Part shown: positions 43,357-50,546 of the stretch, one piece after another | Numbering within the stretch: position 1 is the stretch's first letter | How the letters are laid out: each line of letters starts with the position of its first letter | Source of the DNA: Povalibacter uvarum | Lineage (GTDB): Bacteria > Pseudomonadota > Gammaproteobacteria > Steroidobacterales > Steroidobacteraceae | Length of the DNA stretch: 64,000 bases | NCBI RefSeq assembly: GCF_014202975.1 | Contig: NZ_JACHHZ010000002.1 | Span: 248,001 to 312,000 of the forward strand | Direction of reading: 5' to 3' | Notes under the pieces: generated by a model | Database searches by the model: none | What the model was told of the DNA's origin: nothing | Seen by the model: the letters and a program-made list of their open reading frames with translations, nothing else | Position numbers and translations under genes: made by a program

Positions 43357-43842
43357 ATGAGCTCCGTCGCCCTCTGGATCCTGGCCATCCTGCTGATGAT
43401 CGTGGGTGCGCTCGGCATCATCCTGCCGGCGCTTCCCGGCATCCCGCTCATGTTCGCCGGCATGGTCGTCGCCGCCGCCATCGACGATTTCCAGAAGATC
43501 AGCTGGGTGACGCTGGGCGTGCTGGGGTTCCTGACGCTGCTCTCCGTCATCATCGAATTCGCCGCCTCGGCGCTTGGAGCCAAACACGTCGGCGCGAGCA
43601 AGCGTGCGATCTGGGGCGCCGTCATCGGCACGGTGGTCGGTCTCTTCTTCGGCATTCCGGGCTTGTTGTTCGGACCCTTTGTCGGCGCGCTCATCGGCGA
43701 ACTCACCGTCCACGGGCGAGTCGATCAGGCGGGGCGCGTCGGCATCGCCACCTGGATCGGCCTCGTCTTCGGCACGCTGGCGAAGCTCGCGATCGCCTTC
43801 GCGATGCTCGGCATCTTCGTACTCGCCTACTTCATCGAATAA
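43357..43842 (+). CDS. DUF456-family membrane protein
   Basis: The 161-residue protein has four to five hydrophobic segments and the DUF456 pattern: IVGALGIILPALPGIPLMFAGMVVAAAID near the start, KHVGASKRAIWGAVIGTVVGLFFGIPGLLFGPFVGALIGEL in the middle, and GTLAKLAIAFAMLGIFVLAYF at the end. Glycine zippers suggest tight helix packing. The function of the family is unknown. The downstream YdjM-like gene begins 10 nt after its stop, so the pair is an operon. Confidence 0.88.
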   Translation: MSSVALWILAILLMIVGALGIILPALPGIPLMFAGMVVAAAIDDFQKISWVTLGVLGFLTLLSVIIEFAASALGAKHVGASKRAIWGAVIGTVVGLFFGIPGLLFGPFVGALIGELTVHGRVDQAGRVGIATWIGLVFGTLAKLAIAFAMLGIFVLAYFIE

Positions 43843-43852
43843 CGATCGCGCT

Positions 43853-45088
43853 TTGGACAACCTGACGCATACCCTGGCCGGCGTCCTCGTCGGCGAAACG
43901 CTTTCCCGCGTGACCCGCTCGAGTCCGGAGGGTTTGCCGGAGCCGCAGCGTCGCAATCTCTTCGTCACATTGATGGCGATCGGCAGCAACGTGCCGGATC
44001 TCGATTTCCTGTCATCGGCCATCAGCGGCGACAAGCTCGAGTACATGCTCGAACACCGCGGTCACACCCATACGATCATCGGTGCGGTGATCGGCGCCGC
44101 GATCTTGTACGCGTGCTGTCTCCTCTGGTGTCGACTGCGAAAGCAGCAGCTCTCCAGCGCCGACCGGATTCAACTCGCCGGCATCTCACTGCTGGCACTG
44201 CTGCTGCATGTGACGATGGATTTCACGAACAACTACGGCGTGCATCCTCTCTGGCCGCTCTACAACGGCTGGCTGTACGGCGACACGGTCTTCATCTGGG
44301 AGCCTTTGCTCTGGTCGGCGGCCGCCCCGCTGGTTTTCATCCTGCGCACGAATCTTGCGCGCGCATTGATCGGTGCGCTGTTGCTCGCTGCGATCGGCGC
44401 ATGCTTCGGCAGTGGCCTGGTGCCGACCGGATTCGCGATCTTCATGGTGGCGATCACCATCGCCATGCTCGTCGTCGGCCGACAGCTTCAGTCGAAGGCA
44501 GCGCTCTTCACGAGTATCGGGCTATGGCTGGCGATTACGCTCACGTTCGCCCTGAGTCGCATCAACGCCGAGTCGCAATTGCGTGCGTTCATTGCACAGC
44601 GATATCCGGGCGAGACCGTGCTCGATTACGTTCTCACGCCGATGCCCGCCGATCCTCTCTGCTGGAACGTCATGCTGCCGATGACGACAACCGATCGCTA
44701 CATCGTGCGACACGGTGTCTGGGCGGTGGCACCGGGAATCGTGCCTGCGGATCGCTGCCCCGGACGCGGGTTGTTCAAAGAGATCACTGCACCGCTCGCC
44801 GCCGTGACTGACGCACCGTCACCCTCGATGGATTGGCAGGGCGAGATCGTGATGCCGCGCGATGAACTGTCGGCACTCGCGACGACGAACTGCGAAGCGG
44901 CTGCATTCCTGCAATTCGCGCGGGTGCCCTGGGCAATGCGCAAGGAAGAGAGCTGGATCGTCGGAGATTTACGCTACGACCGCGAGCCTGGACTCGGCTT
45001 CGCGGAACTCGAACTGGTGGACGGCGTGGTGAACTGTCCATCGCGGAAGCTGCCTTGGCTTCCGCCTCGATCAGACCTGCTTCGATGA
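43853..45088 (+). CDS. YdjM-like membrane-bound metal-dependent hydrolase
   Basis: I start this gene at TTG 43853, because the family almost always begins (M)DNLTHTLAGVLVGE and no ATG is near; this gives 411 residues. The N-terminal LTHTLAG and the EHRGHTHTIIGAVIGA histidine cluster at about 63-70 match the YdjM/LexA-regulated hydrolase family. LLHVTMDFTNNYG gives another likely metal ligand pair. Several membrane helices lie between, and a 160-residue extracytoplasmic C-terminal domain with cysteine pairs (DRCPGRG, TNCEAA, VNCPSRK) completes it. Activity is unproven in the family. Confidence 0.87.
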   Translation: MDNLTHTLAGVLVGETLSRVTRSSPEGLPEPQRRNLFVTLMAIGSNVPDLDFLSSAISGDKLEYMLEHRGHTHTIIGAVIGAAILYACCLLWCRLRKQQLSSADRIQLAGISLLALLLHVTMDFTNNYGVHPLWPLYNGWLYGDTVFIWEPLLWSAAAPLVFILRTNLARALIGALLLAAIGACFGSGLVPTGFAIFMVAITIAMLVVGRQLQSKAALFTSIGLWLAITLTFALSRINAESQLRAFIAQRYPGETVLDYVLTPMPADPLCWNVMLPMTTTDRYIVRHGVWAVAPGIVPADRCPGRGLFKEITAPLAAVTDAPSPSMDWQGEIVMPRDELSALATTNCEAAAFLQFARVPWAMRKEESWIVGDLRYDREPGLGFAELELVDGVVNCPSRKLPWLPPRSDLLR

Positions 45089-45094
45089 AGCAGC

Positions 45095-45125
45095 GCTCAC
45101 ACGGAGCGCAAGACTCCGTGTGAGC
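45095..45125. terminator. Perfect 12-bp stem-loop between convergent genes
   Basis: GCTCACACGGAG (45095-45106) is exactly complementary to CTCCGTGTGAGC (45114-45125), with a 7-nt loop. It lies between the convergent YdjM-like and lipoprotein genes and is a short version of the CACGGAG hairpin family. Likely a bidirectional terminator. Confidence 0.65.
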
Positions 45126-45136
45126 ATCGTGAAATT

Positions 45137-45523
45137 TCAGGTCTTGCGCTTGGCCGTGAAAGCGCCTTCGCCGAACGAACCGAACACAGCCTTGCCCTTC
45201 ATCGTGCCATCGGGTTCGACCGTGCCGCTGTAGTCGATCTTCAGGTCCATGCCCTGGATGTTGATCGTGAAGCCGAACGCCACCGCGTTGCCTTCGAGCG
45301 TGCCGGTGTAATCGACGCTGCCCATCTGGCTCGTGACTTTGCCGGCGAGCGCGCCGCCCTTCTGCTGCACCGTCATGTCGGCATCCTGGGCGCCCATCTG
45401 GCTTTCGGTCGTCAGGATCCAGTTGCCGTTCAGATCGGGACCCTTCGGCTTCGGCGGTGTCGACGAGCAGGCGGCGATGAAGACCGCCACGGCAGCCAGG
45501 GCCAGCAGGCGTAACTTGTTCAT
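45137..45523 (-). CDS. Small lipoprotein of unknown function
   Basis: The start at ATG 45523 has GGGGAA about 8 nt upstream and gives 128 residues. A lipoprotein signal (MNKLRLLALAAVAVFIAAC) is followed by a Ser/Thr/Pro linker. A beta-sheet domain with repeated strands follows (NGNWILTTESQMGAQDADMTVQQKGGALAGKVTSQMGSVDYTGTLEGNAVAFGFTI). This repeat style is common in small exported lipoproteins with lipocalin-like domains. It would be anchored in the outer membrane. Function not recognised. Confidence 0.82.
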   Translation of the reverse strand: MNKLRLLALAAVAVFIAACSSTPPKPKGPDLNGNWILTTESQMGAQDADMTVQQKGGALAGKVTSQMGSVDYTGTLEGNAVAFGFTINIQGMDLKIDYSGTVEPDGTMKGKAVFGSFGEGAFTAKRKT

Positions 45524-45705
45524 GCGTGAGTTCCCCATTTCGATTTTGGATGCTGAGTCGGACCGGCGTCGTCACCGCGCCGTAACCCAAGTATGCCGGT
45601 ACGCCGCCGCTCGCCGCAGCAGAGTTTCGGCTGATCGAAATGTGAAGATTCGCCAAGTGGCCGTCGATGCACACTTCGCCGTATCGAAGCCCCGGGAAAA
45701 CCTCC

Positions 45706-46152
45706 ATGCGATCCTTTGCCTATCTCGCACTTGCTGCCCTGCTCGCCTGCGCCCAGGCCGGCGCCGAAACTCCGGAGCAACTCGCACAGCAAGTGCGCGA
45801 TGCCGAGAATGCTTTCGCGGATACGATGGCCCGTCGCGATCTCGAGCGCTTCGCTTCCCACCTCGCGGAAGACGCCGTGTTCTTCGCCGACACCCAGGCG
45901 CTGCGAGGCAAAGCGGCCGTCGTGGAGGGATGGAAGCCGTACTACCAGGGCGAGAAAGCCCCGTTCTCCTGGAAGTCCGAGACTGTCGAAGTCCTCCCAT
46001 CGGGCCAGCTCGCGCACAGCAGCGGTCCCGTCTTCGATCCGCAGGGCCGAAAGGTCGCGACCTTCAACTCGATCTGGCGACGTAACCCCGATGGAACCTG
46101 GAAGGTCGTGTTCGACAAGGGCTGCAACGTCTGCAACTGCGGGAAGCCCTGA
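45706..46152 (+). CDS. Exported NTF2-like (DUF4440-type) protein
   Basis: The protein has 148 residues from the ATG at 45706, with a signal peptide (ends near AQAGAETPE). A cone-shaped NTF2-like domain follows: LAQQVRDAENAFADTMARRDLERFASHLAEDAVFFADTQALRGKAAVVEGWKPYYQG and TFNSIWRRNPDGTWKVVFDKGCNVC. Such domains bind small ligands or act as isomerase-type enzymes. The final GCNVCNCGKP carries three cysteines, unusual for the family and a possible metal or disulfide site. An in-frame ATG at 45667 gives 13 more residues without signal character. Confidence 0.85.
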   Translation: MRSFAYLALAALLACAQAGAETPEQLAQQVRDAENAFADTMARRDLERFASHLAEDAVFFADTQALRGKAAVVEGWKPYYQGEKAPFSWKSETVEVLPSGQLAHSSGPVFDPQGRKVATFNSIWRRNPDGTWKVVFDKGCNVCNCGKP

Positions 46153-46254
46153 GTCTCACACCGGCCCGTTACAGTTTGTCACCAGCCTGCTATTGCAGGC
46201 GTCCGTGGCTTGCGTCTATAGATAGCGGGTCTCCCCAACGCCACGGACATCATC

Positions 46255-46737
46255 ATGTCGAATAGCCTTCGAAGAAAGCCTGCTTTGCTCGTTGCCGCGG
46301 CCGTCGCCGTGGCCGCTCCGCTCGGAGCGCTCGTTGCGCACGACGACCACGCGCAGGGGATCTACAAGGTCCGTCACGACGAATATCACAAGCTGGGTGA
46401 TGCATTTAAGGTCATCCGTGATCAGGTTCGCGCAAGCTCCCCGGATTCCGCCGCTATCAAGGACGCCGCGAAAGTCGTCAGCGATGCGTCAGTGAATCAG
46501 TTCAAGTGGTTCCCCGAAGGCTCCGGCCCGAAGACGGGTGTGAAGACGCGCGCCAAGGCAGAGATCTGGAGCAAGCCGCAGGATTTCGACGCCGCCCAGA
46601 AGCTCTTCGCCGAAGAAGCCAAGAAGCTGAACACCGCTGCCGGCAGCGGCGACGTTGCGCAGGTCCGCTCGCAGTTCGGCGAAGTGGGCAAGTCGTGCAA
46701 GAACTGCCACGACACGTTCAGGACGCCGGAAGACTGA
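46255..46737 (+). CDS. Cytochrome c (c-prime/c556 type)
   Basis: The 160-residue protein has a leader (about 1-30) and a four-helix bundle with the haem-binding CKNCH motif at residues 148-152 near the C-terminus. This layout, with HDEYHKLGDAFKVIRDQ at the first helix, is typical of class II cytochromes c (c556/c-prime). It should be periplasmic and pass electrons or bind NO. The gene for a cytochrome b561-like protein starts 118 nt downstream, which suggests a shared electron route. The methionine that usually ligates iron in c556 is not obvious in helix 1. Confidence 0.92.
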   Translation: MSNSLRRKPALLVAAAVAVAAPLGALVAHDDHAQGIYKVRHDEYHKLGDAFKVIRDQVRASSPDSAAIKDAAKVVSDASVNQFKWFPEGSGPKTGVKTRAKAEIWSKPQDFDAAQKLFAEEAKKLNTAAGSGDVAQVRSQFGEVGKSCKNCHDTFRTPED

Positions 46738-46742
46738 GAAAA

Positions 46743-46840
46743 GTAGCCAGCTAGCCAGTTAGCCGGCTAGCCGGCTAGCCAGAGAAGAGGCGTCTCTTAC
46801 TCTGGCTAGCTGGCTAGTTGACTAGCTGGCTAGTTGGCTC
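46743..46840. repeat. GCTAGCCAG-type long imperfect hairpin
   Basis: About 40 nt of repeated TAGCCAGC and TAGCCGGC words (46743-46784) fold onto TGGCTAGC-rich words (46800-46840) across a short loop containing AGAAGAGGCGTCTCTT. It occupies nearly the whole gap between the cytochrome c and b561 genes. Single words of the same family occur at 30477-30516. It may terminate or attenuate transcription into the b561 gene. Confidence 0.7.
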
Positions 46841-46855
46841 GCGGCCGCCTCATCC

Positions 46856-47503
46856 ATGCCATCGTCTACCACCGCGCGCGTCTGGGATCTCCCCGTCCGC
46901 ATCATCCACTGGCTCTTCGTCGTTCTGATCGCCGTCTCGTGGTGGACTGCTGAGAACAACGAGCTCGAGTATCACCGCTACAGCGGCTATGCGCTGCTGG
47001 GGCTGCTGGTGTTCCGCATCTACTGGGGTTTCGCGGGGACTCACACCGCGCGCTTCTCGAATTTCATTCGAGGCCCGGGCGCGATCGTGGAATATCTGCG
47101 CGGTGCTGGCCGTGTCGCGGGGCATAACCCGCTCGGTGCCCTCAGCGTCATCGTGCTCTTGCTGCTGCTCGCTGCGCAGGTCGGGCTGGGATTGTTCGCC
47201 GTCGACGTCGACGGGATCGAGTCCGGTCCGTTATCACATCTGGTGAGCTTCGACACCGGGCGAGAGTGTGCCGAGTTGCACGAGGATCTCTTCAATGTGC
47301 TGATCGGATTCGTCGTGGTGCACGTGGCTGCGGTGCTGTTCTATCTGTTCGTGAGGCGCGAGAACCTGATCGGCGCGATGATCCACGGCAAGCGCGAACT
47401 GCCGAGTGCCGCTGTCGTCCCGCAGGAACCCTTCCCGGTCGTGCGCTTCATCGTCGGCGTGATCCTCTCGGGCCTCGTTGTCTGGTACATCACGCGCGGG
47501 TAG
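46856..47503 (+). CDS. Cytochrome b561-family membrane protein
   Basis: This 215-residue protein has four main transmembrane helices and the haem-ligand histidine pattern of bacterial cytochrome b561: RIIHWLFVVLI (H18), EYHRYSGYALLG (H40), CAELHEDLFNVLIGF (H142) and VVVHVAAVLF (H155). It carries electrons between quinol and periplasmic cytochromes. The class II cytochrome c gene directly upstream is a natural partner. The protein ends in an extra helix (VVRFIVGVILSGLVVWYI). Confidence 0.93.
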   Translation: MPSSTTARVWDLPVRIIHWLFVVLIAVSWWTAENNELEYHRYSGYALLGLLVFRIYWGFAGTHTARFSNFIRGPGAIVEYLRGAGRVAGHNPLGALSVIVLLLLLAAQVGLGLFAVDVDGIESGPLSHLVSFDTGRECAELHEDLFNVLIGFVVVHVAAVLFYLFVRRENLIGAMIHGKRELPSAAVVPQEPFPVVRFIVGVILSGLVVWYITRG

Positions 47504-47515
47504 GCTGATCTCCCT

Positions 47516-47866
47516 ATGGAGATCCTGCTGTTCATCGTGGTCTTCGGCGCTCTGGCGTCGTTCGTCCTGTTCAATCTCTACCGCCGCGCGAAGCAGATCC
47601 ATCGGCTGTTGAACGAAGGCGTGCCCGCCCAAGGCACGCTGGTCGCGAAGCGCCGCATCACGCAGAAGAGTCGTGCGCGCTTCATCTTCTCTTACGAATA
47701 CGAAGCAGATGGTCGCCAGCGCAAAGGACGCTCCGTCGTTTCGCGCGAAGTGTTCGATGCGCATGCGGAAGGTCAGGCGCTGGCGGTCAGGTATCTTGCC
47801 AACAAGCCGTCCGTGTCCGCGCCGGAGTTCGTGCTGGAGAAGGCGCGGCAGGATCTGAAGCGGTGA
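47516..47866 (+). CDS. DUF3592-like single-pass membrane protein
   Basis: The 116 residues start with one transmembrane helix (about 3-22) and continue as a beta-rich domain of the DUF3592 type: QGTLVAKRRITQKSRARFIFSYEYEADGRQRKGRSVVSREVFDAHAEGQALAVRYLANKPSVSAPE. The function of the family is unknown. It begins 12 nt after the b561 gene and is probably co-transcribed. No export signal other than the anchor is visible. Confidence 0.8.
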   Translation: MEILLFIVVFGALASFVLFNLYRRAKQIHRLLNEGVPAQGTLVAKRRITQKSRARFIFSYEYEADGRQRKGRSVVSREVFDAHAEGQALAVRYLANKPSVSAPEFVLEKARQDLKR

Positions 47867-47881
47867 CGGAGCTGGCTCCGC

Positions 47882-47959
47882 TTGTGGGTCCGGCTTTAGC
47901 CGGACGTCATGCCGAAAGGCATGCTGCCGCATGACGTCCGACTGAAGTCGGACCCACAA
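47882..47959. repeat. Branched palindrome (nested stem-loops)
   Basis: Outer arms TTGTGGGTCCG (47882-47892) and CGGACCCACAA (47949-47959) enclose three inner hairpins: TCCGGC-TTTA-GCCGGA, ATGCCG-AA-AGGCAT inside CGGACGTCATGC/GCATGACGTCCG, and GTCCGACTGAAGTCGGAC. The whole can fold as a multi-branch junction. It lies between two convergent genes and next to REP-like copy 5. Confidence 0.75.
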
Positions 47960-47989
47960 CAAGATGGATGACGGAGCAACCGTCTCGCA

Positions 47990-48077
47990 GTCACTCCCGC
48001 GAAAGCGGGAGTCCATCTGGGGCCGGATGGATTCTCCCCGCGGGGATTTCCGTTGGTCACCGCGCTCGCGGGAATGA
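47990..48077. repeat. REP-like inverted pair, copy 5, with an insertion
   Basis: The left unit (CACTCCCGCGAAAGCGGGAGT) is intact. The right unit is split: ATGGATTC is followed by about 26 extra bases, including CCCCGCGGGG, before CGCTCGCGGGAATGAC resumes. It therefore records either an insertion or a rearrangement. It lies downstream of the branched palindrome. Confidence 0.7.
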
Positions 48078-48093
48078 CAGAGGCGCTCTACCT

Positions 48094-48738
48094 CTACGGT
48101 GCTTTCCCCTCCAGCAACAACTCCCTCTCCTCCTGCAACTTCTGCCGCAAATACTCATCGCGCGACAGCCCGCCGGGAATCTCCGACATGGCCATGACAT
48201 TCGTGACGATGGCGGCTTCACGCAGCTTGTAGAGCTCGAACATCGGATCGCGCCGCGATTCCCAGGCATCGCGACGACGATCGGATTCGACGCGATAACT
48301 GCGCTCGAGTGCGGCGATCTGCTCCGCCTGGGCAGCCGGATCGACAACGGATTCACGGATCAGGGCGGATTTCAGCAACAGAGCCTCGCCCGCTGAGAGT
48401 TCGCCGCGACTTTCATACTCGGCAACGTCCGTTCCGATCGACTTCGCTTCGCGCTGGCGATCGGCTGCGCTCATCGCGGGTGCTTGCGCAAAGAATCCCC
48501 TGACGCGCGCATGAAACGCGAGCCGCTCTTCTTGTGTCTTCGCGGGATCGTCGACGAGCTGCACCGGTGTGGCAGCATCGAGCTGCGCGGGCGATTGCGC
48601 TGATGATGACTCCGCTCTCGTTGCAACCGGTGACGTGATCGTCACCGGTTGCTTACTGTGATCCTGAACCGCGCGCCAACCGAACCATGCGAGGCCCGCT
48701 GCAACAGCAATCGACAGCGCGATGAGCGTCGCCCGCAT
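48094..48738 (-). CDS. Membrane-anchored helical protein coupled to the esterase gene
   Basis: The 214 residues have an N-terminal anchor helix (about 4-22), a Ser/Ala/Pro-rich linker and a long charged helical domain (AFHARVRGFFAQAPAMSAADRQREAKSIGTDVAEYESRGELSAGEALLLKSAL and IAALERSYRVESDRRRDAWES). It begins 4 nt after the stop of the pectin-acetylesterase-like gene. Anchor, helical build and position recall lipase-specific foldases, but the foldase motif RxxFDY is absent, so that identity is not claimed. I regard it as a possible accessory of the esterase. No family was recognised. Confidence 0.68.
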   Translation of the reverse strand: MRATLIALSIAVAAGLAWFGWRAVQDHSKQPVTITSPVATRAESSSAQSPAQLDAATPVQLVDDPAKTQEERLAFHARVRGFFAQAPAMSAADRQREAKSIGTDVAEYESRGELSAGEALLLKSALIRESVVDPAAQAEQIAALERSYRVESDRRRDAWESRRDPMFELYKLREAAIVTNVMAMSEIPGGLSRDEYLRQKLQEERELLLEGKAP

Positions 48739-48742
48739 CGCT

Positions 48743-50134
48743 TCAGAGCAAACCGTCCACCAGCGTGTAGATGAGATTCACCGGCTTCGCGCGATCCGCC
48801 GCATCGCTCGACTCGGAAGCGTCGAGCACCGGTCCCGTTCCTTCGAGCACGCTGTTGATGAAATGGCTCAGCTCGAGACCGCGCTCCTGGATGTCGCCGT
48901 TCTCGAAGTCGACGATCGTCGTGCAATGGCTCTCGTTGAGCGCCCGATACTGCGGGAAGTAGCCGCCGAAGTTCGGCAGCCCGTCGAGCGTCTGGCGCAA
49001 ACGACCCGTGTCGACAGCCCATTTCGCGTGGATGAGCGCCTGCTTCGTCGCTGTGTCAGGCGCGTTCTGGATCTCGGGGAAGAAGCGCTCGTACGAATAC
49101 GACGAGTAGTTCAGGTCCTTCCAGAAGTGCGTGTGACCGAGCCGATCGCCCGGGACCTTCGCCGACAACGCCGAATAGAACGTACCGAGATCGTTGCGCG
49201 TGAAGCCCGGCAATTGCGACTCGAGATACGGCAGCGGGCCCTGGTCGAGCCCCCACACCTGGCGGATCGTCGCATGCAGCAGGACTGACGGATATTGCTG
49301 CGGATTCGCACCCGCCGGCGCCGTGAACAGCGGACCGGAATCGTCGATCAGGTAACCGCGTGTCGGCGCGAGATCGCGGCGTACATGCGGGTAGTTGTTG
49401 ATACTGCCCGTACCGCCGGCGCTGCATCCGGTCGAGAGCATCTGCGTGGGTCGCGGCAGATTGTTCTTCAGCCAGGCAACCACGGCACGCACGTTGCGGA
49501 CGCCGTTGTGATGCCATACGAGAGGCGCGCTCTGCCCGGTCGGATCGCTGTAGACCGCAACACGATCGCCACCGTAGACGTCGCCCGTGCAATACGGCAC
49601 GTACACCATGTTCCAGTTCTGCGTCTTCACCGCTGTCCAGGGATGCAGCCGTACGACGAACGGACTGACGAGACTGCTGCCCGGATTGAGCAGGCTCATG
49701 TAGTCATCGGGAATTCCGTTGGGATTACGCGCACCGCGAATGCCTCCCTGTCCGCTGCAGCTCGGGTAGTCCCAGCAGGCACCGCCGCCTTCCATGTAGA
49801 CGATGGTGTTGCGCGTGTTCGGGACGCGATTGACGAAGAACTTGTAGGGAGAACCGTTACCGCACACCGACCCGGTCGACGGCGCGAGCTGGACTGTCTG
49901 CCACTGGTAGTAGGCGCCGCGACTGAATCCATCGGCGAATCCCGCGGGGTTCGGTTTCAGCGGATATGGGCCCTGTGTCTGCGAGGGCGTTACCGGATTG
50001 TCCGCACCCGGCGGGAAAGCAAGGTTGAGCAGAGTCTGGAAGGCCGAGTAGTCGCCCAGCTCCGCGCGAGCAGGCAGCGAGGACAGGAGCAGGGCGAACG
50101 ACAACAACGTCACACGGAAGCCGATGCTGATCAT
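48743..50134 (-). CDS. Exported pectin-acetylesterase-like hydrolase
   Basis: I set the start at ATG 50134 (GGGGGAT upstream), giving 463 residues and a good signal peptide (MISIGFRVTLLSFALLLSSLPARAE). The core matches the PAE family: VYMEGGGACWDYPSCSG (residues ~113-129), GDVYGGDR, VWHHNGVRNVRAVVAWLKNNL, the nucleophile in STGCSAGGTGSI and a conserved cysteine set. The family deacetylates polysaccharides, and related bacterial proteins act on other esters. It would act outside the cytoplasm. The downstream gene is a membrane-anchored helical protein, 4 nt away. Codons 1-30 of the longer frame from 50224 are not used. Confidence 0.88.
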   Translation of the reverse strand: MISIGFRVTLLSFALLLSSLPARAELGDYSAFQTLLNLAFPPGADNPVTPSQTQGPYPLKPNPAGFADGFSRGAYYQWQTVQLAPSTGSVCGNGSPYKFFVNRVPNTRNTIVYMEGGGACWDYPSCSGQGGIRGARNPNGIPDDYMSLLNPGSSLVSPFVVRLHPWTAVKTQNWNMVYVPYCTGDVYGGDRVAVYSDPTGQSAPLVWHHNGVRNVRAVVAWLKNNLPRPTQMLSTGCSAGGTGSINNYPHVRRDLAPTRGYLIDDSGPLFTAPAGANPQQYPSVLLHATIRQVWGLDQGPLPYLESQLPGFTRNDLGTFYSALSAKVPGDRLGHTHFWKDLNYSSYSYERFFPEIQNAPDTATKQALIHAKWAVDTGRLRQTLDGLPNFGGYFPQYRALNESHCTTIVDFENGDIQERGLELSHFINSVLEGTGPVLDASESSDAADRAKPVNLIYTLVDGLL

Positions 50135-50546
50135 GACGTATCCCCCGATCAGGCGTTTCGCGAGTAGAAAGCGTTTGTGTTCTTGGCGCGCGGAATCGTG
50201 AGCGCGCTGCACAAATCCTGTCAATTCGGGTCTTGCGAGGGTGGGGCGGGAGGAGTCGGAGAAGATTTTCCACGGGGAGCACGGGGTGCGGACACGGGGA
50301 GGATCGTGTTCTCAGAGCAGTTTTCTTTCCCCGTGATACCCCGTGCTCCCCGTGGAAAATCTTGTCTCCTCTCTCTCCGGACAGCCCGACGATGAGACCG
50401 GAGCTGAACCCCTGCTTACGACATTCCATGATCCGGCGCGAAGCATGCTGCAGGTCGTGGGCGCAAGGGTATAAGTGCGACTTCGCGCGTGATCCTGGCT
50501 GGCCACACCTGATCTACTGCGGGCTTACACGCCCCAACGCAACTAC
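50135..50546. other. 412-nt gene-free divergent region
   Basis: This is the only stretch above 300 nt without a gene. It separates the divergently transcribed esterase and hybrid kinase genes. Its main content is the perfect inverted repeat at 50262-50363. The rest shows no reading frame or motif I can support. Confidence 0.7.
50262..50363. repeat. Perfect 26-bp inverted repeat with inner stem
   Basis: Positions 50262-50287 (start AAGATTTTCCACGGGGAGCA) are exactly complementary to 50338-50363 (end CCCCGTGGAAAATCTT). An inner pair, CACGGGGA (50293-50300) with TCCCCGTG (50328-50335), extends the stem. The words ACGGGG repeat within it. It sits in the divergent promoter region, so it is not an ordinary terminator. 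Confidence 0.85.

Noticed and set aside
46743-46840. CRISPR-like short repeats
   Set aside because: The repeats are direct and inverted 8-nt words without regular spacers or cas genes; it is a hairpin.
48094-48738. Lipase foldase (Lif)
   Set aside because: Position and helical build fit, but the foldase motif RxxFDY is missing and the upstream enzyme is not a classic lipase.
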